Positions 54,801 to 63,269 of a stretch of 64,000 bases of DNA are shown here, piece by piece. How positions within the stretch are numbered: the stretch's first letter is position 1; every line of letters begins with the position of its first letter. The position numbers and the translations under genes were made by a program. The notes under the pieces are model-generated. The model was not told where the DNA came from and did not search any database. It saw nothing but the letters and a program-made list of their open reading frames with translations. The stretch is from Dyadobacter jejuensis (lineage in GTDB: Bacteria > Bacteroidota > Bacteroidia > Cytophagales > Spirosomataceae): assembly GCF_003149085.1 (NCBI RefSeq), contig NZ_QGDT01000002.1, positions 627,508 through 691,507 of the forward strand, written 5' to 3'.

Positions 54801-55557
54801 TTTTACAGGAACCTCTAGCGTTCACCCTCATAACCTCAACGCCAATATCTCCATATTGCACAGTGCTATTCTGTATGTTTTCCGCTTACTGATCGACAAA
54901 AACATTCCTTTAAATGATGGATTGATGCGCCATGTATCGTTGGTACTGCCGGCCAACAGCTTCTTACACCCTCACTTTTCGGACGACCCAATCGCCTGTC
55001 CTGCCGTGGTAGGTGGCAATACGGAGGTGAGCCAGCGGGTAGTCGATACCCTACTGAAAGCCTTGGGACTAGCGGCCTGCAGCCAAGGAACCATGAACAA
55101 CTTCCTCTTTGGCGATGATACCTTTGGCTATTACGAAACCATAGGGGGTGGAACCGGTGCCGGAGCTGGCTTTAACGGCCGATCGGCCATACACCAGCAT
55201 ATGACCAATACCCGCATCACCGACCCAGAGCCTATGGAACAGAAGTACCCCATACGCTTGCTGGAATATGCAGTGCGCCCACAGTCGGGAGGAGATGGCC
55301 AGTACCGAGGGGGAGATGGAATCGTACGGAAAGTTACTTTCTTGAAACCTTTAAAAGTGACCCTATTGGGCCAGCACCGAATAGAAAAGCCCTATGGACT
55401 GCAAGGTGGAGAATCGGGAGCATGCGGGCGACATACGCTTCTTAAGGTTTCCGGAGAAAGGGCCTTGTTACCGGGTATCTGTAGCATCGATGTAGCCCAA
55501 GGCGATTCCCTATCCATCGAAACACCAGGTGGTGGCGGCTATGGTAAGCCTGTATAA
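51826..55557 (+). CDS. Hydantoinase/5-oxoprolinase family protein (A and B domains fused)
   Basis: A 1243-residue cytoplasmic enzyme. No in-frame ATG lies before the first motif and a stop lies 21 bases upstream, so the start is TTG at 51826. The HyuA-like part (about 1-690) opens with the ATP-binding DTGGTFTDC and has MRLGTTKGTNALLERKG, LSGPAGGMVAA, DMGGTSTD and PGPACYG. The HyuB-like part (about 720-1243) has INRAHHAEVGGKTPGSMP and GNTEVSQRVVD and ends SIETPGGGGYG. Fused proteins of this length are ATP-dependent 5-oxoprolinases or related amidases, converting 5-oxoproline to glutamate. A membrane transporter gene follows after 23 bases. Confidence 0.87.
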   Translation: MNSTWRISIDTGGTFTDCLAVDPHGGTKRIKVLSSARLRGRILAQRAQNCYEFEASWQFPQDLFAGFSLQLAGSGEVHSVVSMDFDQGLLHVDSDVAYTGAVDFEIFTGEEAPVFAARLLTTTPLSEALPPIDMRLGTTKGTNALLERKGARTLLVVTKGFKDLLYIGSQQRPDLFQLAIPEPSLLYTEVLEIDARMDADGHEIKPLEMGSISWPELAQFDSVAIALLHAYKNDAHERMLEAYCQGQGVRYISTSAQIYAFSHYQRRGQTAVVNAYLEPVLDTYLTNIQQSLSKGSLRVMNSAGSLSDVHTFRAKDSLLSGPAGGMVAAINIARRFGFEKVLTFDMGGTSTDTARIDRLPELKYITEIDGLELHNPALAIETVAAGGGSICWFDGYSLKVGPESAGAAPGPACYGAGGPLTITDVNLLLGKLNPARFGIPIDPQSAKDALQQIQKAVHTSSGNWLSDQEILMGFEKIANEKMADAIRRISVAKGIDPTDHALVTFGGAGGLHSCQLADLLGIGRVLVPYDAGLFSAVGIGEALNSVIVSRQILKTWPADMSELDTVIQELKKEAGEQLAQQNIHTSRILFCNVFLRFLGQENSLEIAYQGKETLWQFEVQYRSQFGYFPEDGLIEVESVRLMAQEPAEELSASEVIDQGKMLTLDNLQKNQFPYADWDELVAGDRLQGPAILLNKTSTTFVPEGWKLVIQQNKDAIAFRKAKVNNTSTPENEAIALQLYANRFAAIADEMGAQLQRTAYSVNVKERLDFSCALVDFDGELLVNAQHIPVHLGSMGICTRLVRDYIDIGPGDVIITNHPKYGGSHLPDITLIAGVFTEEKECIGYVINRAHHAEVGGKTPGSMPPDAVNLAEEGVVILPQYLVKNNEFQWDTLRNLFLNATYPTRSYASNEADIVAALSALKKGSTQLLRLVETAGLQEVKKYMRLLKKSAENQLNQALIPFLNREFMAQERLDDGHEIKVRIHITEGRQVFDFTGTSSVHPHNLNANISILHSAILYVFRLLIDKNIPLNDGLMRHVSLVLPANSFLHPHFSDDPIACPAVVGGNTEVSQRVVDTLLKALGLAACSQGTMNNFLFGDDTFGYYETIGGGTGAGAGFNGRSAIHQHMTNTRITDPEPMEQKYPIRLLEYAVRPQSGGDGQYRGGDGIVRKVTFLKPLKVTLLGQHRIEKPYGLQGGESGACGRHTLLKVSGERALLPGICSIDVAQGDSLSIETPGGGGYGKPV

Positions 55558-55580
55558 CAACTCTCTAACAGTAAGCGCTT

Positions 55581-56747
55581 ATGCCAAAATTAAACTATAG
55601 TAATCGACTCCTGGGTGCTGCCTTCCTGATGGCCACATCGGCTGTAGGCCCGGGCTTTCTGACCCAAACCACGGTTTTCACCCAGCAACTCACCACTAGT
55701 TTTGGCTTTGTGATCTTGCTATCGGTACTCATCGACCTATGTGTGCAGTTCAATATATGGCAAATTATCGTAGTCTCGGGCAAACGCGCCCAAGACTTGG
55801 CCAACGAGCTGGCCCCTGGACTTGGATATATGCTCACCTTCCTGATCGTACTCGGTGGATTGGCCTTCAATATTGGCAACCTGGCTGGAGCCGGTTTAGG
55901 CTTAGAAGCCCTCTTGGGGCTCCCTGTCCAATACGGAGCCGCCGCCAGTGCCGTCATGGCTATTTCGATATTCCTTTTTAAAGAAGCCGGTAAGAAGATG
56001 GACCTATTGACCAAAATTCTCGGTTTTGCAATGATCTTGCTGATCATGGTGGTGGCCTTTATAGCCCGTCCCCCATTGGCACAGGCCCTGCAGCATACCA
56101 TAGTGCCGGTACATTTTGACGCCCTGGCCACCATAACCCTCGTAGGAGGAACGGTAGGAGGTTATATTTCCTTTGCCGGAGCACATCGGCTACTCGATGC
56201 CGGCTTCAGCGGAGCCAAAGATTTACAACAAACCAACCGGGGAGCGGGAACGGCCATTCTACTTACCGCCGTTATTCGCTATCTTTTGTTTTTGGCTACC
56301 CTTGGGGTGGTCATGAATGGAACGGTTATCCAGGCCGATAACCCTACGGCATCGGTGTTCGAAAACGCTACGGGCTCAATGGGGAGGCGACTTTTTGGCC
56401 TGATGATCTGGTCGGCGGCCATCACCTCAGTAGTGGGTGCGGCCTACACTTCCCTCACCTTTTTACGAAGCCTTCACCCCGTCATCGAAAGGCATCAGTC
56501 GAGATGGACTGTGCTATTTATAGTATTTTCGGCACTTGTATTTTTGCTAATTGGCACCCCCGTTCAGGTATTGATCTTTGTAGGGGCCCTCAATGGCTTC
56601 GTCCTTCCTTTTGCCTTGGCCATACTGCTAGTCGCAGTCCAGAAAAAGCGGATCATGGGAGGCTACCGACATCCCAGATGGCTGCTGCTCATGGGTTGGA
56701 TGGTCGTCCTACTTTTACTGTGGTTGGGATTCCAGGCGTTAAGCTAA
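55581..56747 (+). CDS. NRAMP-fold transporter lacking metal-site motifs
   Basis: A 388-residue protein with about 11 hydrophobic segments and overall NRAMP/SLC11 layout. The first helix reads ATSAVGPGFLTQTTVF, where metal transporters have an Asp-Pro-Gly-Asn motif; the sixth-helix segment reads YISFAGAHRLLDAG, where they have Met-Pro-His. The metal ligands are thus largely missing. It is close behind the 5-oxoprolinase gene, so transport of an organic substrate such as 5-oxoproline is possible. The family assignment is fairly secure; the substrate is inferred. Confidence 0.75.
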   Translation: MPKLNYSNRLLGAAFLMATSAVGPGFLTQTTVFTQQLTTSFGFVILLSVLIDLCVQFNIWQIIVVSGKRAQDLANELAPGLGYMLTFLIVLGGLAFNIGNLAGAGLGLEALLGLPVQYGAAASAVMAISIFLFKEAGKKMDLLTKILGFAMILLIMVVAFIARPPLAQALQHTIVPVHFDALATITLVGGTVGGYISFAGAHRLLDAGFSGAKDLQQTNRGAGTAILLTAVIRYLLFLATLGVVMNGTVIQADNPTASVFENATGSMGRRLFGLMIWSAAITSVVGAAYTSLTFLRSLHPVIERHQSRWTVLFIVFSALVFLLIGTPVQVLIFVGALNGFVLPFALAILLVAVQKKRIMGGYRHPRWLLLMGWMVVLLLLWLGFQALS

Positions 56748-56872
56748 GGACTCTTAGGCCTTGCCTAGCCTTGGAGTCACCCTTGTCGGTTGTCCTATTC
56801 CCCCATCCAACACCTAGCCCGTTCGGCCTTTTGACAGGTCGAAACGGGCTATGGTCCTTCTATAAGAGGTTC

Positions 56873-57739
56873 TTATAAAAGATGGTCAATAATTTGGTTT
56901 ATTAACTTGGTACCATCCGGGTCGGCCTGGGTTTTTAATCGACTAAAGTCTTCGGCCCATTCAGAAGTACGAATACGAAATGGTGGATTCTCATTTTCGG
57001 CAACCGTCCAGATCACTTCCGCCACTTCACGACCAGTTTGATACACCTGATGATCGCTTTCTTGCGCTCTTTCTTGGTTCTTGGCTAGGTATTTTTCAAA
57101 AATCGGCAAATACTCTCCACTCGCCAGCTGACCATTCTCCATGGTTTTCCCTACAGCCGATGTCATAAATTCGGTGGCTATACCGCCGGGCTCAACGGTA
57201 GAAATTTTAATATTGAAGGCCTTACTCACATAGGTAGCAAGACTTTCCATATAACCTTCCACGGCAAATTTCGCTCCACAATATAGCTCATTAAATGGCT
57301 GTCCTACGAGCCCTCCTACCGAGGTGACACTGATGATCTGCCCCGATTTCTGCTTACGCATATAAGGTAAAACGGCTTGCGTGCAAAACACCACCCCAAG
57401 GTAATTCACTTCGGTAACCCATCTGATCTCCGCTTCGGAAGCCTGCTCGGTAGTTTTGGCAAAGCCAGCACCTGCATTATTGACCAGGATATCGATCTTC
57501 CCATCCTCGTCGATGATGGTCTGTACTGTCGCTGTTATGCTCGCAGGCAGGGTGACATCCAAAGGCAAGAGGGTAATATCAAGGTTTCCCTCCATTATCT
57601 TCTGTTTCAAGGCCTCGCCCTTTCCCAAGTTTCGCATGGTTGCATATACCTTATACCCCTTTTGGGCAAATAAAATGGCTGCTTCTAATCCAACGCCTGT
57701 GGACGTTCCGGTAATTAATACGTTTTTCTTTGTCATCAT
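56873..57739 (-). CDS. Short-chain dehydrogenase/reductase
   Basis: A 288-residue SDR. The cofactor motif TGTSTGVGLEAA, the NNAG motif (LVNNAGAGFAKT), the catalytic Ser in SVTSVGGLVG and the Y-x-x-x-K in YCGAKFAVEG are all present, in classical-SDR order. It would oxidise or reduce an alcohol/ketone with NAD(P). The gene for a TetR regulator lies upstream on the same strand, with a perfect 20-bp palindrome between them. Confidence 0.9.
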   Translation of the reverse strand: MMTKKNVLITGTSTGVGLEAAILFAQKGYKVYATMRNLGKGEALKQKIMEGNLDITLLPLDVTLPASITATVQTIIDEDGKIDILVNNAGAGFAKTTEQASEAEIRWVTEVNYLGVVFCTQAVLPYMRKQKSGQIISVTSVGGLVGQPFNELYCGAKFAVEGYMESLATYVSKAFNIKISTVEPGGIATEFMTSAVGKTMENGQLASGEYLPIFEKYLAKNQERAQESDHQVYQTGREVAEVIWTVAENENPPFRIRTSEWAEDFSRLKTQADPDGTKLINQIIDHLL

Positions 57740-57750
57740 TCAAGTAATTT

Positions 57751-57770
57751 TGGAATGAATATTCATTCCA
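57751..57770. promoter_or_regulatory. Palindromic operator between tetR-like and SDR genes
   Basis: TGGAATGAATATTCATTCCA is a perfect 20-bp palindrome, 12 bases before the SDR start. A related site occurs upstream of the regulator (58361-58376). Confidence 0.75.
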
Positions 57771-57790
57771 TATTTTGGGTAAAAAATTTT

Positions 57791-58342
57791 TTATTCTTTA
57801 ATGGCGTCCCAGACCATCGTCAATTGATTCTGAAGGGATTGGCGATGGGGCGCAGGTTGGTTAAAAACCCACCTCAAGTAGGCCAACATGGCTCCACCAA
57901 TAAACTGAAGCAGCTCTCCAGAGTCGATGCTCTTAATAATACGCTCTTGTTGGCCGATCTGGATGAGCTGCACGACGGCCTCTACGGCTTCAAGGCCTTT
58001 GGTCCTACTCTCTTCGGTAATGATAGGAGATGCTTGGAGCTGCTCCATAAACTGAAAATAAAGCGGATTGTTCAGGAAAAAGTCGATCAGGGAAACAAAG
58101 TAGTTTTCAAATTGCGTTTTTATGGGTTTTTCATCCTCAAAAGTCTTAAAAAGACCCTTTTCCTGCTCTTTGATCCCTACATAAATCTCGTTGATCAGAA
58201 TATCCTTGTTACTAAAATAGTTGTAGATGGTCCCCATACCAGTACCCGCCTCCTTCGCAATGGCCGACATCGGCGTATTATGAATTCCTTTTTCGGTCAA
58301 TAGCTTGAGGGCACTTTTTAATATGGCTTCCTTTTTGTTCAT
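57791..58342 (-). CDS. TetR/AcrR-family transcriptional regulator
   Basis: A 183-residue protein. The N-terminal HTH reads ILKSALKLLTEKGIHNTPMS then AIAKEAGTGMGTIYNYFSNK, a standard TetR DNA-binding domain, followed by a helical ligand domain. It probably represses itself and the downstream SDR through the two matching palindromes and responds to a small molecule, perhaps the substrate of the SDR. Confidence 0.92.
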   Translation of the reverse strand: MNKKEAILKSALKLLTEKGIHNTPMSAIAKEAGTGMGTIYNYFSNKDILINEIYVGIKEQEKGLFKTFEDEKPIKTQFENYFVSLIDFFLNNPLYFQFMEQLQASPIITEESRTKGLEAVEAVVQLIQIGQQERIIKSIDSGELLQFIGGAMLAYLRWVFNQPAPHRQSLQNQLTMVWDAIKE

Positions 58343-58360
58343 GATGCAAAGTAAAATAAA

Positions 58361-58376
58361 TGGAATGATTATTCCA
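58361..58376. promoter_or_regulatory. Palindromic operator upstream of the TetR-like gene
   Basis: TGGAATGATTATTCCA shares the half-site TGGAATGA/ATTCCA with the palindrome at 57751-57770 and lies 18 bases upstream of the regulator start. Confidence 0.65.
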
Positions 58377-58576
58377 AATCTTCTTTGAAAAATTCATCCA
58401 TGAATCCGCTATGGCGAAGTACTCATGGTCCTCCCCTCAGCTGGGTGGACAAGTGGTTCGTCAACGATCTTTACTCCAGAGCTCATTTTATTGAAAAAGA
58501 GTTTTAGCATTAAATTGAACGGCTCATCGAACTATAACCCAGTTTCCTTATGGATATTTTTATTCAAAAACTCTTA

Positions 58577-59449
58577 GAGCCTGTTTAAAAATCAGAATTG
58601 AAAATGAATATGGGCATCGACAAGTAAGTTAAAGTTACGTTCTTTGAAGTGACTAAACTTTTAAAAATGTACCCAACTGACTTATCAGATGCCCGCTGGA
58701 AATATATCAAAAAAACATTACAATTCGACGACAGGAAGCGAAAACATAGCCTTCGAGAGATTTGGAATGGTATTCTTTATCTTGTTAAAACCGGATGTCA
58801 GTGGCGTATGTTGCCATCAAATTTCCCAAAGTGGCAACTGGCTAACTGGATGGCCAGCCCCGTATTATTACAAAAAGTGGGCAGATACAGCACAGTTTGA
58901 CTTACTTTTAGAAGAGTTGAGAGGTAAAATACGCATTAAAATGGGCCAAAAGGCAGATCCTTCGTTAGGTATTGTTGATAGCCAAAGTGTACGTTGGGGC
59001 AATAATAGGTCTTTGAATGGCTTTGACGGCAATAAAAAAGTGAAAGGGGTAAAGCGACATGTGGTTGTGGATAAAAACGGTTTTTTAATTGCAGTAATGG
59101 TCTCAATTGCTAACGTGCATGATGGAAAAGCAGTTTTGTTGTTAATGCAAGTTCTAAAAGAAATGCTTTGCGGAATCAAAGTTATATTAGCTGATGGAGG
59201 TTATCGAGGCGAAATAATTGCCGAAATAAAAAAGAGCTTCGGATATATTATTCAAGTCGTACTAAGGTCAGATAAATTTGAAAAGGAATTTAAACCCATA
59301 CACAAAAGGTGGATCATTGAACGAACCTTTGCCTGGTTTGATAATGATCGCAGATTATGTCGAAATTATGAACTGTTGATGGAAACCGCAGAAGAAATGG
59401 TCAAACTGGCGGCCATTAAACACTTATTGAATAAAATTTAAACAGGCAT
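58577..59449 (+). mobile_element. IS5-family (IS427-like) insertion sequence
   Basis: The element is about 873 bp. Its ends carry inverted repeats GCCTGTTTAAA (58579-58589) and TTTAAACAGGC (59437-59447), and the base triplet TTA flanks both sides as a possible target duplication. It holds one transposase gene in two frames. It separates the TetR/SDR module from the acyltransferase gene. Confidence 0.8.
58667..59441 (+). pseudogene. IS5-family transposase, frameshifted
   Basis: The first frame (from ATG 58667) reads [16 protein letters not shown] to [12 protein letters not shown], the normal IS5 N-terminus. The rest lies in another frame, from about [13 protein letters not shown] on, and includes the DDE segments GIVDSQSV, LADGGYRG and WIIERTFAWFDNDRRL. 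Between the two, about 19 extra bases (near 58840-58860, with the hexamer AACTGG duplicated) seem to have been inserted relative to the family. Programmed frameshifting is known in this group, but no obvious slippery site is seen here. Confidence 0.75.
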
Positions 59450-59570
59450 TTACTTTTAATAAACTTTCGGATAGTAGTGAGATTCTCAAAAGGAACCTAG
59501 CATTGGTAATAAGAATTAGTTTAAAATAAACTAAATTGTCGGCTTACCTAAAAGATATACGTTAAGCTAC

Positions 59571-60707
59571 ATGGAAAGGAAAAATGAAAGTAATCCCTCA
59601 TATATCTCGCAACTCGACGGGTTAAGGGCTATTGCGATTATTTTGGTATTAATATTTCACTGGTATCCTGAAGGACAAGGAATTAATATCTTGGCCAACG
59701 GCCCATTGGGAGTAACCATATTTTTTGTATTAAGTGGATTCCTCATTACCCGAATTCTACTGAATTACAGACAAAAATTATCTGATGGGGGTATCACAAA
59801 GGCCTATAAAGTGTTTATGGCACGACGTATGTTACGGATCTTCCCACTATATTACCTGGTCCTTTTAGTCGTATGGCTGGCCCAGTACATTGGCTTTATT
59901 CCTCCGATTGGCACCCAACTCTATAGTCATCCGCTCTATTATATTCTATATGCCTCCAACTTTCTGATCGAATACCTACACGATTGGTCCGATGTATTGT
60001 CTCCCTTTTGGTCTTTGGCGGTAGAAGAACAGTTCTATATCTTTTTCCCTTTACTCATTCTGAGTGTGCCTCAGGCTTACCTCAAAAAAAGTATTATAGG
60101 CCTAATTGTCCTGGGAATAGTATCGAGGGTCATTCTACATCTGGTAGGGGTCAATGAAGGCGTACATATGCCTACTTGTCTCGACGCCTTTGGGCTGGGT
60201 GCTTTATGGGCTTATTTGCTGGTGAATCGGCCCGATCCACATAGCTTCCTTAAGCTTACCCGCTATGGTGGCCTATTGGGGATGGTCGTATTTATCGTAT
60301 TTTGCCTTATAGGGCAAGGGAATTTTGCAGCCGTGCTCTTTTTTCGCACCTCTATGTCCCTTATAGCGCTGTATCTAGTAGCGGGTGCCAGCTACAAAGG
60401 CGGCTTTGCCAATATATTTGGCAGTATCTTGAATCACCAGATTTTAAAATACATCGGCAAAATAAGTTATGGACTCTATGTATTCCATATGTTGGTTCCA
60501 GCGGTCCTGGTACCTTTGTTGCTAAAATTACTTCAGCGCTTTGCCGGAATCTCTATTCCAATGAATGACAATGGATCACGCATTTTAAGCTTAAGCGTTC
60601 TACTCGTACTGGCAACCGCTTCCTGGTACCTTTACGAAAAACCCATTATACAGATAAAAAAATATTTCGAAATGAGGACCAAGAACAAGGTCAGGGTGCC
60701 TATGTGA
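59571..60707 (+). CDS. Acyltransferase 3 family membrane protein (OafA/YrhL-like)
   Basis: A 378-residue membrane protein with about ten hydrophobic helices. It begins with QLDGLRAIAIILVLIFHW, in which the His after the first helix is the family catalytic candidate, and has the GPLGVTIFFVLSGFLITRIL and SPFWSLAVEEQFYIFFPLL motifs. Members O-acylate sugars of surface polysaccharides or secreted molecules using acyl-CoA. It stands alone after the IS element. Confidence 0.9.
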   Translation: MERKNESNPSYISQLDGLRAIAIILVLIFHWYPEGQGINILANGPLGVTIFFVLSGFLITRILLNYRQKLSDGGITKAYKVFMARRMLRIFPLYYLVLLVVWLAQYIGFIPPIGTQLYSHPLYYILYASNFLIEYLHDWSDVLSPFWSLAVEEQFYIFFPLLILSVPQAYLKKSIIGLIVLGIVSRVILHLVGVNEGVHMPTCLDAFGLGALWAYLLVNRPDPHSFLKLTRYGGLLGMVVFIVFCLIGQGNFAAVLFFRTSMSLIALYLVAGASYKGGFANIFGSILNHQILKYIGKISYGLYVFHMLVPAVLVPLLLKLLQRFAGISIPMNDNGSRILSLSVLLVLATASWYLYEKPIIQIKKYFEMRTKNKVRVPM

Positions 60708-61373
60708 TAGGTTCCTATCAAGGATGTTCGACTCTGGGTAATAAACATATCGAGTTAAAAGTAGCATAATTTCTAGGCTCTGGCGGCATTAGTATCTCAT
60801 CGCTGGCTTACAAACTTTAGATAAATATTACTGCCGTAAATTCTACTAATTTTTAAGAATCGATCGATGCAAATACATCTAGATATAGTAGACCTTATGA
60901 CGACTTGTTCGTTTGGCTATTGGCGGTCAGACTGTTCCTGAAAACGATCATTTAGCCTTTGGCTGGTGGATCATTGCCAATAGTGAAAATGTTGATACCA
61001 TATCCTTCATGATACGGATTATTCTCTCTCCCTAAACACCAATTATGCAAAATAGGATAAGCGCTCCTAATTCAGTTACAAGTCCCCTTTAAAGGGATGC
61101 CTTTCGCAATCGAACACCAAAAATCCAATATTAATAATTCAATAAAACATTTTCTTAAACGTAGCTCGATTCCTAGATTTATTCTATTAAAACAATCAAT
61201 AACATAAATAGTTTATTACCTTAGTATTAAGATCCTGATCTGCGTTTGTTGCTAGGTGAAAATAAAACTAAGTTTGTCCTAATAGCAATTTTTACCATGA
61301 AATATAAAAACGAAAGTGATCAACATGAAGCGCAATAAACTGAAAATTAGTCACTTAACTTATTTCTGCAAGA
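60708..61373. other. Long intergenic region with no recognised gene
   Basis: 666 bp, AT-rich, with many stops in all frames. It should contain the promoter of the sigma-factor gene. I see no RNA gene and no strong hairpin. Confidence 0.45.
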
Positions 61374-61955
61374 TTGGAAAAGGCACTTTCAGATTCTGAC
61401 CTATGGCTTGCCTTTCAAAGGGGCGATCAGGAGTCATTTGCCCAAATTTACCAACTACATATTAATGAACTAATTAGCTATGGTTATAGGGTTACAAACG
61501 ACAGACAACTTATAAAGGATAGTATACAGGATCTTTTTCTTCACCTCTGGCTGCATCGTGAAAACCTTGCGCAAACTACCTCTATAAAATTTTATCTTTT
61601 CAGAGCACTTCGTAACAAAATATTACGCAATTCAAAAACAGCCGTCACATCAATCGACTTAGATGAGGACATTTTCAATTCCCTGATGGATTTACCCTAT
61701 GAGTACCATTATACCAACCAGGAATTTGAAATAGAACAATCTGAAAAACTGCAAAACGCCATTCAAGGACTTACCCCAAGACAAAAAGAAATAATCATAT
61801 TTCGATATGAAAATGACTTTACACTCGAAGAAATATCCCAAATTATGAGACTTTCGAACCAGTCGGTTCGCAACATTTTGCATCGAGCAGTAAGACAGTT
61901 GCGCCATTATTTCGAAATTGCTGGGCCCATTCTCCTATTGCTTTTCAATTTTTAA
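61374..61955 (+). CDS. ECF RNA polymerase sigma factor (FecI-like)
   Basis: A 193-residue sigma factor. The frame is closed 16 bases upstream and has no ATG before the domain, so the start is TTG at 61374. Region 2 reads FAQIYQLHINELISYGYRVT then DSIQDLFLHLWLHREN, and region 4 reads LTPRQKEIIIFRYENDFTLEEI then LSNQSVRNILHRAVRQLR. It ends with a hydrophobic tail (GPILLLLFNF). It pairs with the FecR-like gene 69 bases downstream and probably drives the SusC-type receptor genes that follow. Confidence 0.9.
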   Translation: MEKALSDSDLWLAFQRGDQESFAQIYQLHINELISYGYRVTNDRQLIKDSIQDLFLHLWLHRENLAQTTSIKFYLFRALRNKILRNSKTAVTSIDLDEDIFNSLMDLPYEYHYTNQEFEIEQSEKLQNAIQGLTPRQKEIIIFRYENDFTLEEISQIMRLSNQSVRNILHRAVRQLRHYFEIAGPILLLLFNF

Positions 61956-62024
61956 AAATATTTAATGGACTTATTGGGTACAAATCGCTTCTGTTCTGAT
62001 TTATAGAATAGATAGCAATTTACT

Positions 62025-63098
62025 ATGCACAAGAAATACAAAAAATATAGTGTTGAGGATTTTGTAAAAGATGAAAATTTCATCTTATGGGTAAAGTATG
62101 GAGATCAGCCGCTGACAGAACTTTTTGACCAGGTAAAAACAAATTACACGTATCAAAAGGAAGCTATAAGCCAGGCAAGGGTAATTGTCACAAAACTTTC
62201 TCAAAAAACGGAATACGAAAATCAAGCTTCTGACATTTCGGAGATATGGAACAACATTACCAACGAAATGGAAAGCCATCATCACACACAAAATCACACG
62301 GTTGGTTGGCGGAGTATACTTTCGGCAGCGTCGGTCATTCTCTTGCTAGGGTTTGGTGTTTGGTTTTTCAAAACAAGCCAACCCAAAACGAAGTACGCCA
62401 CACAGACTGCATCACTGCCTTACCAATTACAGGAAGAGTCCAGTATTGAAGAAGTACCTAAAAAGATTATCCTACCAGATGGAAGTGAGGTAACCTTAGA
62501 TGCGAATAGCAAAATAAGCTTTTCCCCGGATTTTAATGGATCTGCTCGGGAGGTATACTTATCGGGTTCTGCATTTTTCAATGTCGTTAAAAATCCTGAA
62601 AAGCCATTTTTAGTTTATGCCAACGAAGTCATTACGCGTGTAGTAGGGACGAGCTTTAAAATAAGTGCTTTCGAATCAGAGAAAAATGTAGTGGTTTCGG
62701 TTAAAACTGGAAAGGTATCCGTTCAATCAAACCAATCGCAACCAGCATCTAATCCTCAGGAGGTAAGTCTGTTACCCAATCAGCAAGCTATTTTTTCACG
62801 CGAAGAAATGCGATTTACCAAACAAGATATCAATTATAGTACAGTCGTTAAAACAGAAACGGTTGCATCTATTTCAAAGTTTTCGAATACTCCAATTCCC
62901 ATAATCTTACAATCACTTGAAAATCAGTTCCAAATTAAAATAATATATGATCAGGCCGTTTTTTCAAATTGTCGATTAACGACATCGTTTCAAAATGAAA
63001 CATTAAAAGAAAAGCTTGAAATAATTTGCGAGGCCATTGGCGCAACCTATGAAATAACGAAAATTGAAGTTTCTATTAATGGAAACGGCTGTAATTAA
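62025..63098 (+). CDS. FecR-family anti-sigma factor
   Basis: A 357-residue protein: a cytoplasmic N-terminus of about 95 residues that binds the sigma factor, one membrane span (ILSAASVILLLGFGVWFF, about 98-115), the periplasmic FecR domain (about 145-240, with KIILPDGSEVTLDANSKISF and VVGTSFKISAF) and a C-terminal DUF4974 domain (NTPIPIILQSLENQFQIKI). It would relay a signal from the STN domain of the adjacent TonB-dependent receptor to the ECF sigma factor. Confidence 0.9.
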   Translation: MHKKYKKYSVEDFVKDENFILWVKYGDQPLTELFDQVKTNYTYQKEAISQARVIVTKLSQKTEYENQASDISEIWNNITNEMESHHHTQNHTVGWRSILSAASVILLLGFGVWFFKTSQPKTKYATQTASLPYQLQEESSIEEVPKKIILPDGSEVTLDANSKISFSPDFNGSAREVYLSGSAFFNVVKNPEKPFLVYANEVITRVVGTSFKISAFESEKNVVVSVKTGKVSVQSNQSQPASNPQEVSLLPNQQAIFSREEMRFTKQDINYSTVVKTETVASISKFSNTPIPIILQSLENQFQIKIIYDQAVFSNCRLTTSFQNETLKEKLEIICEAIGATYEITKIEVSINGNGCN

Positions 63099-63151
63099 TC
63101 CATTCCTAAACCCTAAATCATATGATTAAATAAACCACCAAAAAAAAGCCG

Positions 63152-63182
63152 ATAACGATTCCAGCGCTATCGGCATTCATTT
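63152..63182 (+). terminator. Probable terminator after the FecR gene
   Basis: GCCGATA and TATCGGC form a 7-bp stem around a 13-base loop, followed by ATTCATTTT. It separates the regulator pair from the receptor gene and suggests that the latter has its own promoter. Confidence 0.6.
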
Positions 63183-63269
63183 TCCCTATGGCCTTTCTAA
63201 AACGACATCCGAAAATTTTCGGTGAAGGGACTGTTATTGCTTTTCTCAAACAAGAACAAATCAAAATTA

